Under the pieces are notes generated by a model. The model had not been told where the DNA came from. It searched no databases and saw only the letters and a list, made by a program, of their open reading frames with translations. 64,000 nucleotides of DNA from Palaemon carinicauda (lineage: Eukaryota > Arthropoda > Malacostraca > Decapoda > Palaemonidae): the NCBI RefSeq assembly GCF_036898095.1, contig NC_090744.1:10667276-10731275 (forward strand), read 5' to 3'. The stretch's first letter is position 1; the number at the start of each line of letters is the position of its first letter. Both the position numbers and the translations under genes were made by a program. Below, in pieces: positions 14,696 to 26,632 of the stretch.

Positions 14696-17600
14696 TTGTA
14701 CTGGATATTTATCATTTGAATGAAAGGTCCAATAACTGGATACATTCTTCCAGATCTAGGATTTGTTTTCTTCTGTTCCTTGATAAAGATTCACATGTAC
14801 TGGATATTTATCATGTGAATGAAAGGTCCAATAACTGGATACATTCTTCCAGATTTAGGATTTGGTATCTTCTGTTCCTTGATAAAGATTCACTTGTACT
14901 GGATCTTTTTCGTGTGAATGAAAGGTCCAATAACTGGATACATTCTTCCAGATCTAGTAATTGGTATCTTCTGTTCCTTGATAAAAATTCACTTGTACTG
15001 GATCATTGTCATGTGAATGGAAGGTCCAATAACTGGATACATTCTTCCAGATTTAGGATTTGGTATCTTCTGTTCCTTGATAAAGATTCACTTGTACTGG
15101 ATCTTTTTCGTGTGAATGAAAGGTCCAATAACTGGATACATTCTTCCAGATCTAGTAATTGGTATCTTCTGTTCCTTGATAAAGATTCACTTGTACTGGA
15201 TCTTTTTCGTGTGAATGAAAGGTCCAATAACTGGATACATTCTTCCAGATCTAGTAATTGGTATCTTCTGTTCCTTGATAAAGATTCACTTGTACTGGAT
15301 ATTTTTCATGTGAATGAAAGGTCCAATAACTCGATACATTCTTCCAGATCTAGAATTTGGTATCTTGTTCTTTGATAAAGATTCACTTGTACTGGATCTT
15401 TGTCATGTGAATGGAAGGTCCAATAACTGGATACATTATTCCAGATCTAAGATTTGGTGTATTCTCTTCCTTGATAAAGATTCACTTGTACTGGATCTTT
15501 ATCATGTGAATGAAACGTCCAATAACTCGATACATTCTTCCAGATCTAGAATTTGGTATCTTGTTCTTTGATAAAGATTCACTTGTACTGGATCTTTGTC
15601 ATGTGAATGAAAGGTCCAATAACTAGATACATTCTTCCAGATCTAGGAATTGGTATCTTCTGTCCCTTGATAAAGATTCACCTGTACTGGATCTTTATCA
15701 TGTGAATGAAAGGTCCAATAACTAGATGCATTCTTCCAGATCTAGGATTTGGTATCTTCTATTCCTTGATAAAGATTCACTTGTACTGGATCTTTTTCTT
15801 GTGAATGATAGGTCCAATAACTGGATACATTCTTTCAGATCTAGGATTTGGTATCTTCTGTTCCTTGATAAAGATTCACTTGTACTGGATCTTTGTCATG
15901 TGAATGAAAGGTCTAATAACTAGATTCATTCTTTCAGATCTAGGATTTAGTATCTTCTGTTTCTTGATAAAGATTCACTTGTACTGGATATTTATCATGT
16001 TTATGAAAGGTCCAATAACTAGATTCATTCTTTCAGATCTAGGATTTAGTATTTTCTGTTCCATGATAAAGATTCACCTGTACTGGATATTTATCATGTT
16101 TATGAAAGGTCCAATAACTAGATGCATTCTTCCAGATCTAGGATTTAGTATCTTCTGTTCCATGATAAAGATTCACTTGTACTGGATCTCTGTCGTGTGA
16201 ATGAAAGGTCCAATAACTGGATACATTCTTCCAGATCTAGGATTTAGTATCTTCTATTCCTTGATAAAGATTCACTTGTACTGGATCTCTGTCGTGTGAA
16301 TGAAAGGTCCAATAACTGGATACATTCTTCCAGATCTAGGATTTAGTATCTTCTATTCCTTGATAAAGATTCACTTGTACTGGATCTTTTTCGTGTGAAT
16401 GAAAGGTCCAATAACTGGGTACATTCTTTCAGATCTAGGATTTTGTATTTTCTGTTCCTTGATAAAGATTCACTTGTACTGGATCTTTGTCATGAGAATG
16501 AAAGGTCCAATAACTGGATACATTATTCCAGATCTAGGAATTGGTATTTTCTCTTCCTTGATTAAGATTCACTTGTACTGGATCTTTGTCATGAGAATGA
16601 AAGGTCTAATAACTGGATACATTATTCCAGATCTAGCAATTGATATCTTCTGTTCCTTGATAAAGATTCACTTGTACTGGATCTTTGTCATATGAATGAA
16701 AGGTCCAATAACTAGATACATTCTTCCAGATCTAAGATTGGTGTATTCTGTTCCTTGATAAAGATTCACCTGTACTGGATATTTATCGTGTGAATGGAAG
16801 GTCCAATAACTAGACACATTCTTCCAGATCTAGGATTTGGTATCTTCTGTTCCTTAATAAAGATTCACTTGTACTGGATCTTTGTCATATGAACGAAAGG
16901 TCCAGTAACTAGATACATTCTTCCAGATCTAGGATATGGTATATTCTGTTCCTTGATAAAGATTCACTTTTACTGGATCTTTGTCATGTGAATGAAAGGT
17001 CCTATAACTGGATACATTCTTCCAGATCTAAGATTTAGTGTTTTCTGTTCCTTGATAAAGATTCACTTTTACTGGATCTTTGTCATGTGAATGAAAGGTC
17101 ATATAACTGGATACATTCTTCCAGATCTAGGATTTGGTATCTTCTGTTCCTTGATAAAGATTCACTTGTAATGGATCTTATCATGTGAATGAAAGGTCCT
17201 ATAACTGGATACATTCTTCCATATCTATGATTTGGTATCTTCTGTTCCTTGATAAAGATTCACTTGTATTGAATCTTGTCATGTGAATGAAAGGTCCTAT
17301 AACTGGATACATTCTTCCATATCTATGATTTGGTATCTTCTGTTCCTTGATAAAGATTCACTTGTATTGAATCTTGGCATGTGAATGAAAGGTCCTATAA
17401 CTGGATACATTCTTCCAGATCTATGATTTGGTATCTTTTGTTCCTTGATAAAGATTCACTTGTTATGAATCTTTGTCATATGAATGAAAGGTCCAATAAC
17501 TAGATACATTCTTCCAGATCTAGGATTCGGTATCTTCTGTTCCTTGATAAAGATTCACTTGTAATGGATCTTATCATGTGAATGAAAGGTCCTATAACTG

Positions 17601-19649
17601 GATACATTCTTCCATATTTATGATTTGGTATCTTCTGTTCCTTGATAAAGATTCACTTGTATTGAATCTTGTCATGTGAATGAAAGGTCCTATAACTGGA
17701 TACATTCTTCCAGATCTATGATTTGGTATCTTCTGTTCCTTGATAAAGATTCACTTGTAATGGATCTTATCATGTGAATAAAGGTCCTATAACTGGATAC
17801 ATTCTTCCATATCTATGATTTGGTATCTTCTGTTCCTTGATAAAGATTCACTTGTATTGAATCTTGTCATGTGAATGAAAGGTCCTATAACTGGATACAT
17901 TCTTCCAGATCTATGATTTGGTATCTTCTGTTCCTTGATAAAGATTCACTTGTACTGAATCTTGTCATGTGAATGAAGGGTCCTATAACTGGATATATTC
18001 TTCCAGATCTATGATTTGGTATTTTCTGTTCCTTGATAAAGATTCACTTGTAATGGATCTTGTCATGTGAATGAAAGGTCCAATAACTAGATACATTCTT
18101 CCATATCTATGATTTGGTATCTTCTGTTCCTTGATAAAGATTCAGTTAACTGGATCTTTGTCATGTGAATGAAAGGTCCTATAACTGGATACATTCTTCC
18201 AGATCTAGGATTTGGTGTCTTCTGTTCCTTGATAAAGATTCACTTGTACTGGATCTTTGTCTTATGAATGAAAGGTCCAATAACTAGATACATTCTTCCA
18301 GATCTAGGATTCGGTATCTTCTGTTTCTTGATGAAGATTCACTTGTAATGGAATTTGTCATGTGAATGAAAAGTCCAATAACTGGATACATTATTCCAGA
18401 TCTAGGATTTGGTATCTTCTGTTCCTTGATAAAGATTCACTTGTAATGGATCTTTGTCATGTGAATGAAAAGTCCAATAACTGGATACATTATTCCAGAT
18501 CTAGGATTTGGTATCTTCTGTTCCTTGATAAAGATTCACTTGTAATGGATCTTGTCATGTGAATGAAAGGTCCAATAACTAGATTCATTCTTCCAGATCT
18601 ATGATTTGGTATCTTCTGTTCCTTGATAAAGATTCACTTGTAATGGATCTTGTCATGTGAATGAAAGGTCCTATAACTCGATACATTCTTCCAGATCTAG
18701 GATTTGGTATCTTCTGTTCCTTGATAAAGATTCACTTGTACTGGATCTTTGTCATGTGAATGAAAGGTCCTATAACTGGATACATTCTTCCAGATCTAGG
18801 ATTTGGTGTCTTCTGTTCCTTGATAAAGATTCACTTGTACTGGATCTTTGTCATATGAATGAAAGGTCCAATAACTAGATACATTCTTCCAGATCTAGGA
18901 TTTGGTATCTTCTGTTCCTTGATAAAGATTCACTTGTAATGGATCTTATCATGTGAATGAAAGGTCCTATAACTGGATACATTCTTCCAGATCTATGATT
19001 TGGTATCTTCTGTTCCTTGATAAAGATTCACTTGTAATGAATCTTGTCATGTGAATGAAAGGTCCTATAACTGGATACATTCTTCCAGATCTATGATTTG
19101 GTATCTTCTGTTCCTTGATAAAGATTCACTTGTATTGAATCTTGTCATGTGAATGAAAGGTCCTATAACTGGATACATTCTTCCAGATCTATGATTTGGT
19201 ATCTTCTGTTCCTTGATAAAGATTCACTTGTAATGAATCTTGTCACGTGAATGAAAGGTCCTATAACTGGATATATTCTTCCAGATCTATGATTTGGTAT
19301 TTTCTGTTCCTTGATAAAGATTCACTTGTAATGGATCTTGTCATGTGAATGAAAGGTCCAATAACTAGATACATTCTTCCATATCTATGATTTGGTATTT
19401 TCTGTTCCTTGATAAAGATTCACTTGTAATGGAATTTGTCATGTGAATGAAAAGTCCAATAACTGGATACATTATTCCAGATCTAGGATTTGGTATCTTC
19501 TGTTTATTGATAAAGATTCACTTGTAATGGATCTTGTCATGTGAATGAAAGGTCCAATAACTAGATTCATTCTTCCAGATCTAGGGTTTGGGGATCTTCT
19601 ATTCCTTGATAAAGATTCAGTTGAAGTGGATGTTTGTCGTGTGAATGAA
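14696..19649. repeat. Satellite HOR copy C (partial, array edge)
   Basis: The first 1.5 kb matches copy B at 6,611 bp offset. From about 16200 the offset becomes 6,710 bp, showing one extra monomer, and beyond 16690 extra and diverged monomers appear. The array then stops at about 19649, before the downstream 99-bp block of the other copies. Confidence 0.88.
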
Positions 19650-19750
19650 AGGTTGGAACGACCAAAGGAACTAACGAGTTTGAGCAGGACTCGAACCCCA
19701 GTCGGGCATCCACTAGTCAGGGATGTTACCACTTCAGCCACCACAACCCT
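19650..19750 (-). mobile_element. tRNA-derived SINE head, truncated at satellite edge
   Basis: Read on the minus strand this has a pol III A-box-like TGGCTGAAGTGG (19729-19740) and a B box GGTTCGAGTCC (19687-19697), 31 bp apart, as in a tRNA. It aligns with the SINE at 21411, sharing GACTGGGGTTCGAGTCC and GCTC(A/G)AACT. The tRNA cloverleaf is imperfect, so it is a SINE head and not a tRNA gene. Homology stops after CAACCT, exactly where the satellite begins, so the 3' part of the SINE is missing. Confidence 0.7.
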
Positions 19751-20396
19751 AAACGAGATTAACTTTTGGGAACCTACTATTCATATGCAGTTTGTCAATG
19801 AGAATGTATCAGTCACAACTTTCATTCAAAAGCAAAAGATATCTTATTCATTATTTAATACTGATACTTCAACGGCTATTTCAGAAAGGAAAGCACATTG
19901 CAGAGAAGTGAATTAATAAAACAAACATCCTAAAATCAATTTTTGTATTTCTTTTCCAAGAATAAAGATTCATCATGTCACTGAGCACAATGTCAGTGCC
20001 AGAAACAACGCGTGGGAGGGTGGGCTGTGGCATCCTAGCAGTACCAGCCAAACTCGGCTGAATCCCTCGTCAGGCTTGGAGGAGCGTAGTGAGGAAAGAT
20101 CCTATTTTCTTCCTTTGTTTGATGTCTGCTACCCTCCAAAATTGGGGGAAGTGCATTGGTATATAGATAGAGAAGTCACTGAAAGAAAATACGAGAGAAA
20201 TAATAAAACAGAAGTAAATTTCCGGACTTATTGCAATATATTCACCAAATATTGTCCAATATCTTTTTGAAAATTTTCAGAAAGCTTGTTATAAGAGAAA
20301 TCATAAATGAGGGTTTTCACAAATTTTGTGAAAAAAATAAATTCGATACGGAATTTTTCAAAATCAGCCTTTACTTCCTCAAAAGAAAAAACCTCA
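19751..20396. other. AT-rich spacer with a recalled decapod repeat segment
   Basis: No gene is recognised. About 19995-20170 (GTGGGAGGGTGGGCTGTGGC through AAAATTGGGGGAAGTGC) resembles a dispersed segment I recall from shrimp transcripts and genomic clones; that is memory only and not shown by this window. Short open frames here have no recognisable domains. Confidence 0.35.

Positions 20397-20475
<79 letters not shown>
20397..20475. repeat. (ATT)n microsatellite
   Basis: About 26 uninterrupted trinucleotide units. The isoleucine and tyrosine runs in overlapping open frames are by-products. Confidence 0.98.
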
Positions 20476-20545
20476 GCCAAGCTACAACCCTAGTTGGAAA
20501 AGCAAGATGCTATAAGGCCAAGGGCTCCAATAGGGAAAAATATTG
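20476..20545 (+). repeat. Dispersed-repeat tail next to (ATT)n
   Basis: The segment starting AGCCAAGCTACAACCCTAGT and continuing through GGCTCCAATAGGGAAAAA directly follows the trinucleotide run. I recall this (ATT)n-plus-tail pairing as a common dispersed repeat in decapod genomes. There is only one copy in this window, so the assignment rests on memory. Confidence 0.45.
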
Positions 20546-20844
20546 ATGATAAAAACACTTGAATACTTGATCTAATGAGGATGAAATAGTTGCATCTCAC
20601 ATTTATATCAGGTGACATTCCCATAGCTTAATAAGGTCAATATTTCAATGTACATTTACGACAGCAATAGCAGATAAAAATTTATATAAACATTTAAACC
20701 TTGTCCCATAATCTAGTTCTCTTGAATTTCTATAGATCTCTTTTTTATCTGACAAATATTGCTGTCATGCGCTCTAAAGAGCTTTCCTTTATCAATAAAG
20801 GAATTTGAAATAGAATCTTTTATGGTGTTTGAAATATGCAGGGA

Positions 20845-20847
<3 letters not shown>

Positions 20848-20920
<73 letters not shown>

Positions 20921-20990
20921 TTGTTTTGAGATATGCATGGACACAAAGCAGATAGGTAGAGAGAGAGATTGGTTTTGAAATATACAGGGA

Positions 20991-21058
<68 letters not shown>
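20848..21058. repeat. Compound minisatellite: 18-bp punctuation plus (GA)n
   Basis: Three related lead-ins (TTGAAATATGCAGGGACAC at 20828, a variant near 20925 and another near 20975) are followed by (GA)n at 20848-20918, by a short diverged run, and by (GA)n at 20995-21058. The unit behaves as a minisatellite in which the dinucleotide part varies in length. SLSLSL and ERERER frames are by-products. Confidence 0.9.
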
Positions 21059-21061
<3 letters not shown>

Positions 21062-21298
21062 CTGCACCTATCATTGCCAGAACATAGATCAAAATTTGAA
21101 AATAACATAAAAATGGCGCTAAAGACGAAAAGGGATTTGAGATGTTGTTAATTTAACGTTAAATAAACTCTTGAGGAAGCAATGTGAGTCAAGGGATCTT
21201 TGGTCGAGGAAAAAAGTAAGACCATTTCGGGGGAAAAATGGCTCTGCATCATAAATATTCAAGTGAAAATCAAACAAGTAACTGTTAGGTTATTTTTC

Positions 21299-21301
<3 letters not shown>

Positions 21302-21379
<78 letters not shown>
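21302..21379. repeat. (GA)n microsatellite
   Basis: About 39 dinucleotide units immediately upstream of the SINE head. Confidence 0.98.
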
Positions 21380-21383
<4 letters not shown>

Positions 21384-21410
21384 CTCATACTTCGATAAAT
21401 CCTTTGAACG

Positions 21411-21642
21411 GCTGCGGTGGCCTTAAGAACCGTCCCTGCCTGACGCTCGCCGGACTGGGGTTCGAGTCCCGCTCGAACTTCATAGTTTCTTGTAGTGTCT
21501 GCAACCTCACCATCCTTGTGAGCTAAGGATGGGGGGTTGGCGGCACCTATTGCCTGAGTCAGCAGCTATTGCCTGGCCCTCCTTGGTCCTAGCTGGAGAG
21601 GGACTTCTGCCTCTTATCATATGTACAACAATACATATGGTT
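21411..21642 (+). mobile_element. tRNA-derived SINE, 5' part (split by MULE)
   Basis: It carries a B box GGTTCGAGTCC at 21459-21469 in a tRNA-like context, followed by a SINE body with GCCTGGCCCTCCTTGGTCCTA. It is the same family as 19650-19750. Homology is cut at 21642 by the MULE; the last nine bases, CATATGGTT (21634-21642), are the target-site duplication. The remainder resumes at 23480. Confidence 0.75.
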
Positions 21643-21667
21643 CGGAGCACCCCAATTGAGCGCCGAC
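21643..21667 (+). repeat. MULE left terminal inverted repeat
   Basis: This pairs with 23455-23479. Shared positions are GGA.CA.CCC..T.GAGCGCC.AC. The GAGCGC core recurs nearby at 21749 and, as AAGCGCC, at 21679, and in inverse form at 23401 and 23458. This looks like subterminal transposase-binding repeats. Confidence 0.8.
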
Positions 21668-21965
21668 AGAGGACAATCAAGCGCCAAAAATTAGCCAATT
21701 TGAGCCTTAGAGTGATGCCCAAACAAGCGACAAAATTTCAGTACAAATGAGCGCTGATAGGAGGGTTCCGGACCTATTTTTTTTTTTTTTTCCATATGTC
21801 TTTCTTCTCTGGAACAACCACACAAAATATAAAACAGCCACTCAACTGCCTTAAAAATCGTCTGAGGCTTTTGCTGTCTACAATAAAATACCCGTTTTTT
21901 TCTATCTTAAACACCATATAGGTAATAATGAAAACAAGTATGCTATTCAGAAAAAAAATACATTC

Positions 21966-23354
21966 CTAAATATTAATTGGTAAAAATTTAAAAGCAGCTC
22001 GTTTAATATACTGAAGTCTAGATATGGAGCCTTCCATGTATTCCTTAAACAGTGCCACAAGTTTCTTCTCTTTAAGTCGGTAGCATTTTCTTCGTGGTTT
22101 TTCTTCACCCAGGCTTCTGATTTTAATGTAAGTGTCGGTCTGTATCTCTGAAATAACGTTAACAAATACATGCAAAGAGGGATGGCTGGAATAAAATTGA
22201 CTATTAAAATGTTTGTGAAATGCCTCTGGTCCATTTGTTGTTCTACGAGTTTCTGATGGTGCTTCTGCCCAAAGATTTGGGGGGAACTTGGAGTCAGAGC
22301 TAATATAGTTTGTTGTTACATAATCAGCAAACTGAACACTTTTAGTATCAGTTGGTGCAATTGACATTATATCCTCCACAAAACTATCTTCTACGTCAGA
22401 GGGTTCAAGGCATGATAGCCCGAAAAAGGACTTCAACCATTTTCCATTTTCACTACCACTTTTAAAATCATTTGAAAGCCCTAGTTCTTGGATTTTTCTC
22501 CACCAGCTTTGTCCAAGGTGGAATTTGCAACATTTGATGATACTTGTTGGACATAAATTTTCTAATGTATTAATTACTGCTTGCTCAAAGTCCACATGTA
22601 TAGACTCTGGAGAAAATTCAAGACAATGACTATTCAGAATACTTAAAAGAAAATTAAAAGCCTTCGTGTATATCTCTTTGCTTCGTCCTGGGAGCAGCAT
22701 AAAAACGAGTGGCACATAATGTCCATTCTGAAAGCCATGTATGGTATACATTTGCATAAAAAATTTAGGGCAATATTGGAAAGTGCCATCCATAAAAAGT
22801 TCATGCACATTGCACAAAGTCATTAGATTGGTCAGGCATGAGAATATGATAATTTCTTCTTCTTCATTATTTACACAGACAAATGGTTCTCCCTTGGACG
22901 TCTTCAATTCTCTCTCTTTTAGTAGCATATGCACTTCACTTCTTGACACTGGAAGTTTACCATAGAATTTCATTCTCTCTCTGTACACTGCTTTTGCCGT
23001 TGATTTCAAGTCTTCAGGTTTTAGACTGTTTTCATCATGCATCTTTACAAGTTCCTTTCGAAGGAGTTTATTAGGCCGTATAGTTATATCTTCTGTAGCT
23101 TTCCTCTTTGCAGTTGTCCTCAACATTCTTCTGTCGATGGCCCTCTGATCTGGTAGGTGAATATGATCATTTGGGAGAACAACTATCACTTGTAAATCAG
23201 AGTCGGTGTGTAGCCTACTCTTGCAGCGAGTTGTGGTGCTTGCACACCTCCACGAGATATTTCCATTTTTTAGTTCTTTATCTTTTCTGTAGTGGTAACC
23301 ATCCAATGTCAAAGACGGTCTTCCTTGGTTGGTCTGGACGATTTGAAAGGCCAT
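21966..23354 (-). CDS. FLYWCH zinc-finger MULE transposase
   Basis: This intact 462-codon frame starts at 23354 (ATG) and encodes the element's transposase, which would cut and join the inverted-repeat ends. Residues about 1-60 form a FLYWCH-type zinc finger: FQIVQTNQGRPSLTLDGYHY, then SWRC and CKSRLHTD, with a distal HIH. Residues about 180-400 form the RNase-H-like MULE transposase core: first Asp in LFMDGTFQY, second Asp in IHVDFEQAV followed by the family-typical CKFHLGQSWW, and a candidate catalytic Glu in GPEAFHKHF. No stop or frameshift is seen. The C-terminus is basic (KPRRKCYRLKEKK). No intron is needed. A domesticated host gene is unlikely, because the frame sits inside matching inverted repeats with a target duplication. 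Confidence 0.9.
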   Translation of the reverse strand: MAFQIVQTNQGRPSLTLDGYHYRKDKELKNGNISWRCASTTTRCKSRLHTDSDLQVIVVLPNDHIHLPDQRAIDRRMLRTTAKRKATEDITIRPNKLLRKELVKMHDENSLKPEDLKSTAKAVYRERMKFYGKLPVSRSEVHMLLKERELKTSKGEPFVCVNNEEEEIIIFSCLTNLMTLCNVHELFMDGTFQYCPKFFMQMYTIHGFQNGHYVPLVFMLLPGRSKEIYTKAFNFLLSILNSHCLEFSPESIHVDFEQAVINTLENLCPTSIIKCCKFHLGQSWWRKIQELGLSNDFKSGSENGKWLKSFFGLSCLEPSDVEDSFVEDIMSIAPTDTKSVQFADYVTTNYISSDSKFPPNLWAEAPSETRRTTNGPEAFHKHFNSQFYSSHPSLHVFVNVISEIQTDTYIKIRSLGEEKPRRKCYRLKEKKLVALFKEYMEGSISRLQYIKRAAFKFLPINI

Positions 23355-23454
23355 GGTGAACTGACTATGTATATTCCGTGCTCGAATGTACCAAAGCTAA
23401 GGCGCTCGTTTGTCCTTCCAACTTTACTCTAGTCTGGCAATTATCACAGGGCCA

Positions 23455-23479
23455 GTTGGCGCTCGAAAGGGCTGTTCCC
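23455..23479 (-). repeat. MULE right terminal inverted repeat
   Basis: Inverse partner of 21643-21667. It lies directly against the second copy of the 9-bp target duplication at 23480-23488. Confidence 0.8.
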
Positions 23480-23566
23480 CATATGGTTGGTTTCCAGGAG
23501 AATGTCCCATCCCTTGCTTCTGTCATCCATGAGAGGTTTTTGAACCTTTAAACATTCGAGACAATT
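23480..23566 (+). mobile_element. tRNA-derived SINE, 3' part
   Basis: After the MULE and duplicated target, sequence resumes with a tail containing TGTCCCATCCCTTGCTTCTG and ATGAGAGGTTTTTGAACC, then a T-rich run (23567-23622). I recall this tail as the usual 3' part of the SINE whose head lies at 21411. With the MULE removed the two parts join at the target duplication. Confidence 0.6.
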
Positions 23567-24189
23567 ATTTTTTTTTCTTTTTTGTATTTTTTTTGTATTG
23601 TTTTTTTTGTATTTTTTTTTTCTCGTGGCCGAGTTACGACAAGAAACTATTGATGGCGTTCCAAAGCAATGGACGGGACGAGGTGTCTCGCCTTGCGAGA
23701 GGTCTTTACCTGGATTACAACAAAGGTTAATTATTCTAAATATTTCGCTCCTTCCCACATCGAGCAATTAAAGATGATGTTTATTTAGTCTTCATTAATG
23801 TTGGCATTAGAATAATCTAGCATATTAGGCTGCAAGTATTACCTGTGCATTATATGCATTGTATTCTATATTCTCTATAAATGCCTAGAAAATATAATTC
23901 TGTTTTTGTTACATGTATGTAAATATTTCTTTGGTGAAATACAGACACCACGACTGTCTTTCTCGCCCTATTTGAGAGAAATGACAGAAATATACAAATC
24001 TGTTCTATGTAAGGTTTAGTTAGAAGTCTCTAAAGATTAACAATAACAGAAATGCCCAAGGGGTTGAAAACGAACACAGAAACAAATTCGTAAAAAAATA
24101 CGTCCTTAAGTTTAAGCTCCAGTAAATCTATTTAAATTCCTAAGACTTTTTTGCACAGAACAATTAAATCAATATTGCCAATTAATTGG

Positions 24190-24190
<1 letters not shown>
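23567..24190. other. No gene recognised
   Basis: A T-rich run (23567-23622) is followed by AT-rich DNA. A short minus frame at 23444-23767 crosses the SINE and the T-run and is not credible as a gene. Confidence 0.6.

Positions 24191-24191
<1 letters not shown>

Positions 24192-24261
<70 letters not shown>
24192..24261. repeat. (GA)n microsatellite
   Basis: About 35 dinucleotide units immediately 3' (in minus-strand sense) of a decayed non-LTR retrotransposon. Confidence 0.97.
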
Positions 24262-24265
<4 letters not shown>

Positions 24266-24312
24266 TTATAGGCCTCCCTTTCACGTGCCTTCATGACCGG
24301 GGCAAATCCATT

Positions 24313-25150
24313 ATATAAGCAATGTCGATCCATAAATTTCAACTGGATGGAAGTTTTATCCAACTGTTTGTGTTTGAATACAAGGGCCTAATGATCAACA
24401 CGGTCAAGGGCAGCACTAAAATCAAGGCTAATCATACGAATTTCCTGGCCACAATCAAGGGATTTCTGTATAGCATTGGAAATTGTAAGAAGGGCATCAC
24501 ATCCTCCAAGGCCTTTACAAAAACCAGATTGCAAGCTAGGGAACGGATTATTACCTTTGGCATATATATTTAAACGTTATGCCAAAAGACGTTCCAAAAC
24601 TTTAAATAATATGGAAGTTATGGAAATTGGACTGTAATCAGCCAGGCTAGATCTACCACAAACACATTTACCTAATTTGTGAAAAAAAGGGTTCTTTAAT
24701 AAAAGATTAAGAAAATATGCAATTAGGGTCTACATCTCCATAAGCATCCAGGTCCATCAACAGATCTTTAATTTCACGAGATCTAGAAGCTAAACTAGTT
24801 AGTTTAGACTTAGGAAAACAGGAATGAGGAAGTTCAAGTTTCTCATAACTCTGTTTACTGTCAAACACATCAGCCAAAAGGGTTGCCTTTTCCTTGGGAC
24901 AGTGAGTGACATAGCCATCTGGTTTAAGTAAAGGAGGAACTGTTGCATTTACACCAAAGTGCGCAGATTTAAGGGTAGTCCACCACTTATGTACCTGATT
25001 GTACCAGAAAGGGTTTCTATTATTATATTCTTTTTCAGTTGAAGCATAAACTCTCTGACCAATAGAGACGCCCCCTCCTCTTCCAAATAAGCACGTCTAT
25101 AATCATTATTGAACCAGGGTCTTGTCTTTTCAATTGGGACTTTATCACAC
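24313..25150 (-). pseudogene. Decayed non-LTR retrotransposon (endonuclease-RT linker and RT core)
   Basis: Translating the minus strand from about 25150 downward gives, with stops and frame changes, the linker between endonuclease and reverse transcriptase (WYNQVHKWWTTLKSAHFGV near 24990; LPHSCFPKSKL near 24820). RT core blocks follow: SLADYSPISITSILFKVLE (near 24620), SLQSGFCKGLGGCDALLTIS (24481-24540) and the catalytic first-Asp block MISLDFSAALDRVDH (24390-24430), which is followed by a stop. These match the RT order of Jockey/CR1/RTE-type elements. The YADD-type block and 3' end are missing. It is inactive. Confidence 0.82.
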
Positions 25151-25269
25151 GAGGGAGGTTAAACCAACCAATATTGTTGCAGAGATAACCTCTTCTTGTT
25201 AAAATGTTGAAAATAACACGCAAATTAGGAAAGATATATAAACTTATTTGCAGTATACACACATTACAC

Positions 25270-26600
<1,331 letters not shown>

Positions 26601-26632
26601 GATAATTGGGTAATTTTGTATAGAATTACATG

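Larger units (their letters stand above)
1..19649. repeat. Tandem satellite array, 98-99 bp monomer
   Basis: About 200 head-to-tail monomers fill this stretch and run off the left edge of the window. Each monomer carries the landmarks AATGAAAGGTCC, ATACATTCTTCC, a BglII hexamer AGATCT (sometimes ATATCT), CTTCTGTTCCTTGATAAAG and ATTCACTTGTA. Two subfamilies can be seen. One is 99 bp with GGTCCAATAAC and CTGGATCTTTGTCAT; the other is 98 bp with GGTCCTATAAC and a shorter tail such as ATGGATCTTGTCAT. Because 99 is 3 x 33, runs of the 99-bp class leave two plus frames open as 33-residue repeats (for example 5631-6551). These lack any domain or gene structure and I treat them as non-coding. The last monomers (after about 19560) are the most diverged, as expected at an array edge. 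Confidence 0.97.
21643..23479 (-). mobile_element. Complete MULE (Mutator-like) DNA transposon
   Basis: The element is 1,837 bp. Its ends form imperfect inverted repeats of about 25 bp: the left end reads CGGAGCACCCCAATTGAGCG and the right end, reverse-complemented, reads GGGAACAGCCCTTTCGAGCG; both continue with CC. It is flanked by a perfect 9-bp target duplication CATATGGTT (21634-21642 and 23480-23488), and 8-11 bp is usual for Mutator-like elements. It interrupts a SINE. A single transposase gene lies on the minus strand. FLYWCH-bearing animal MULEs resemble the group called Phantom, but that subgroup name is my inference. Confidence 0.88.

Noticed and set aside
1..19649. CRISPR-like array
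   Set aside because: Monomers are contiguous and similar along the whole length, with no unique spacers; eukaryotic satellite DNA.
19650..19750. Functional tRNA gene on the minus strand
   Set aside because: A and B boxes are present, but the acceptor and T stems do not pair well and the segment matches a dispersed SINE family, including the copy at 21411.
20713..21108. Minus-strand frames rich in SLSLSL, with ERERER frames on the other strand
   Set aside because: Translations of (GA)n/(CT)n tracts; the same applies at 24169-24363 and 41521-42424.
21200..21526. 108-codon plus frame with an ERER run
   Set aside because: Built from a (GA)n tract fused to the SINE head.
23444..23767. 107-codon minus frame
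   Set aside because: Crosses a MULE end, a SINE tail and a T-rich run; the Lys/Asn-rich part is a homopolymer translation.
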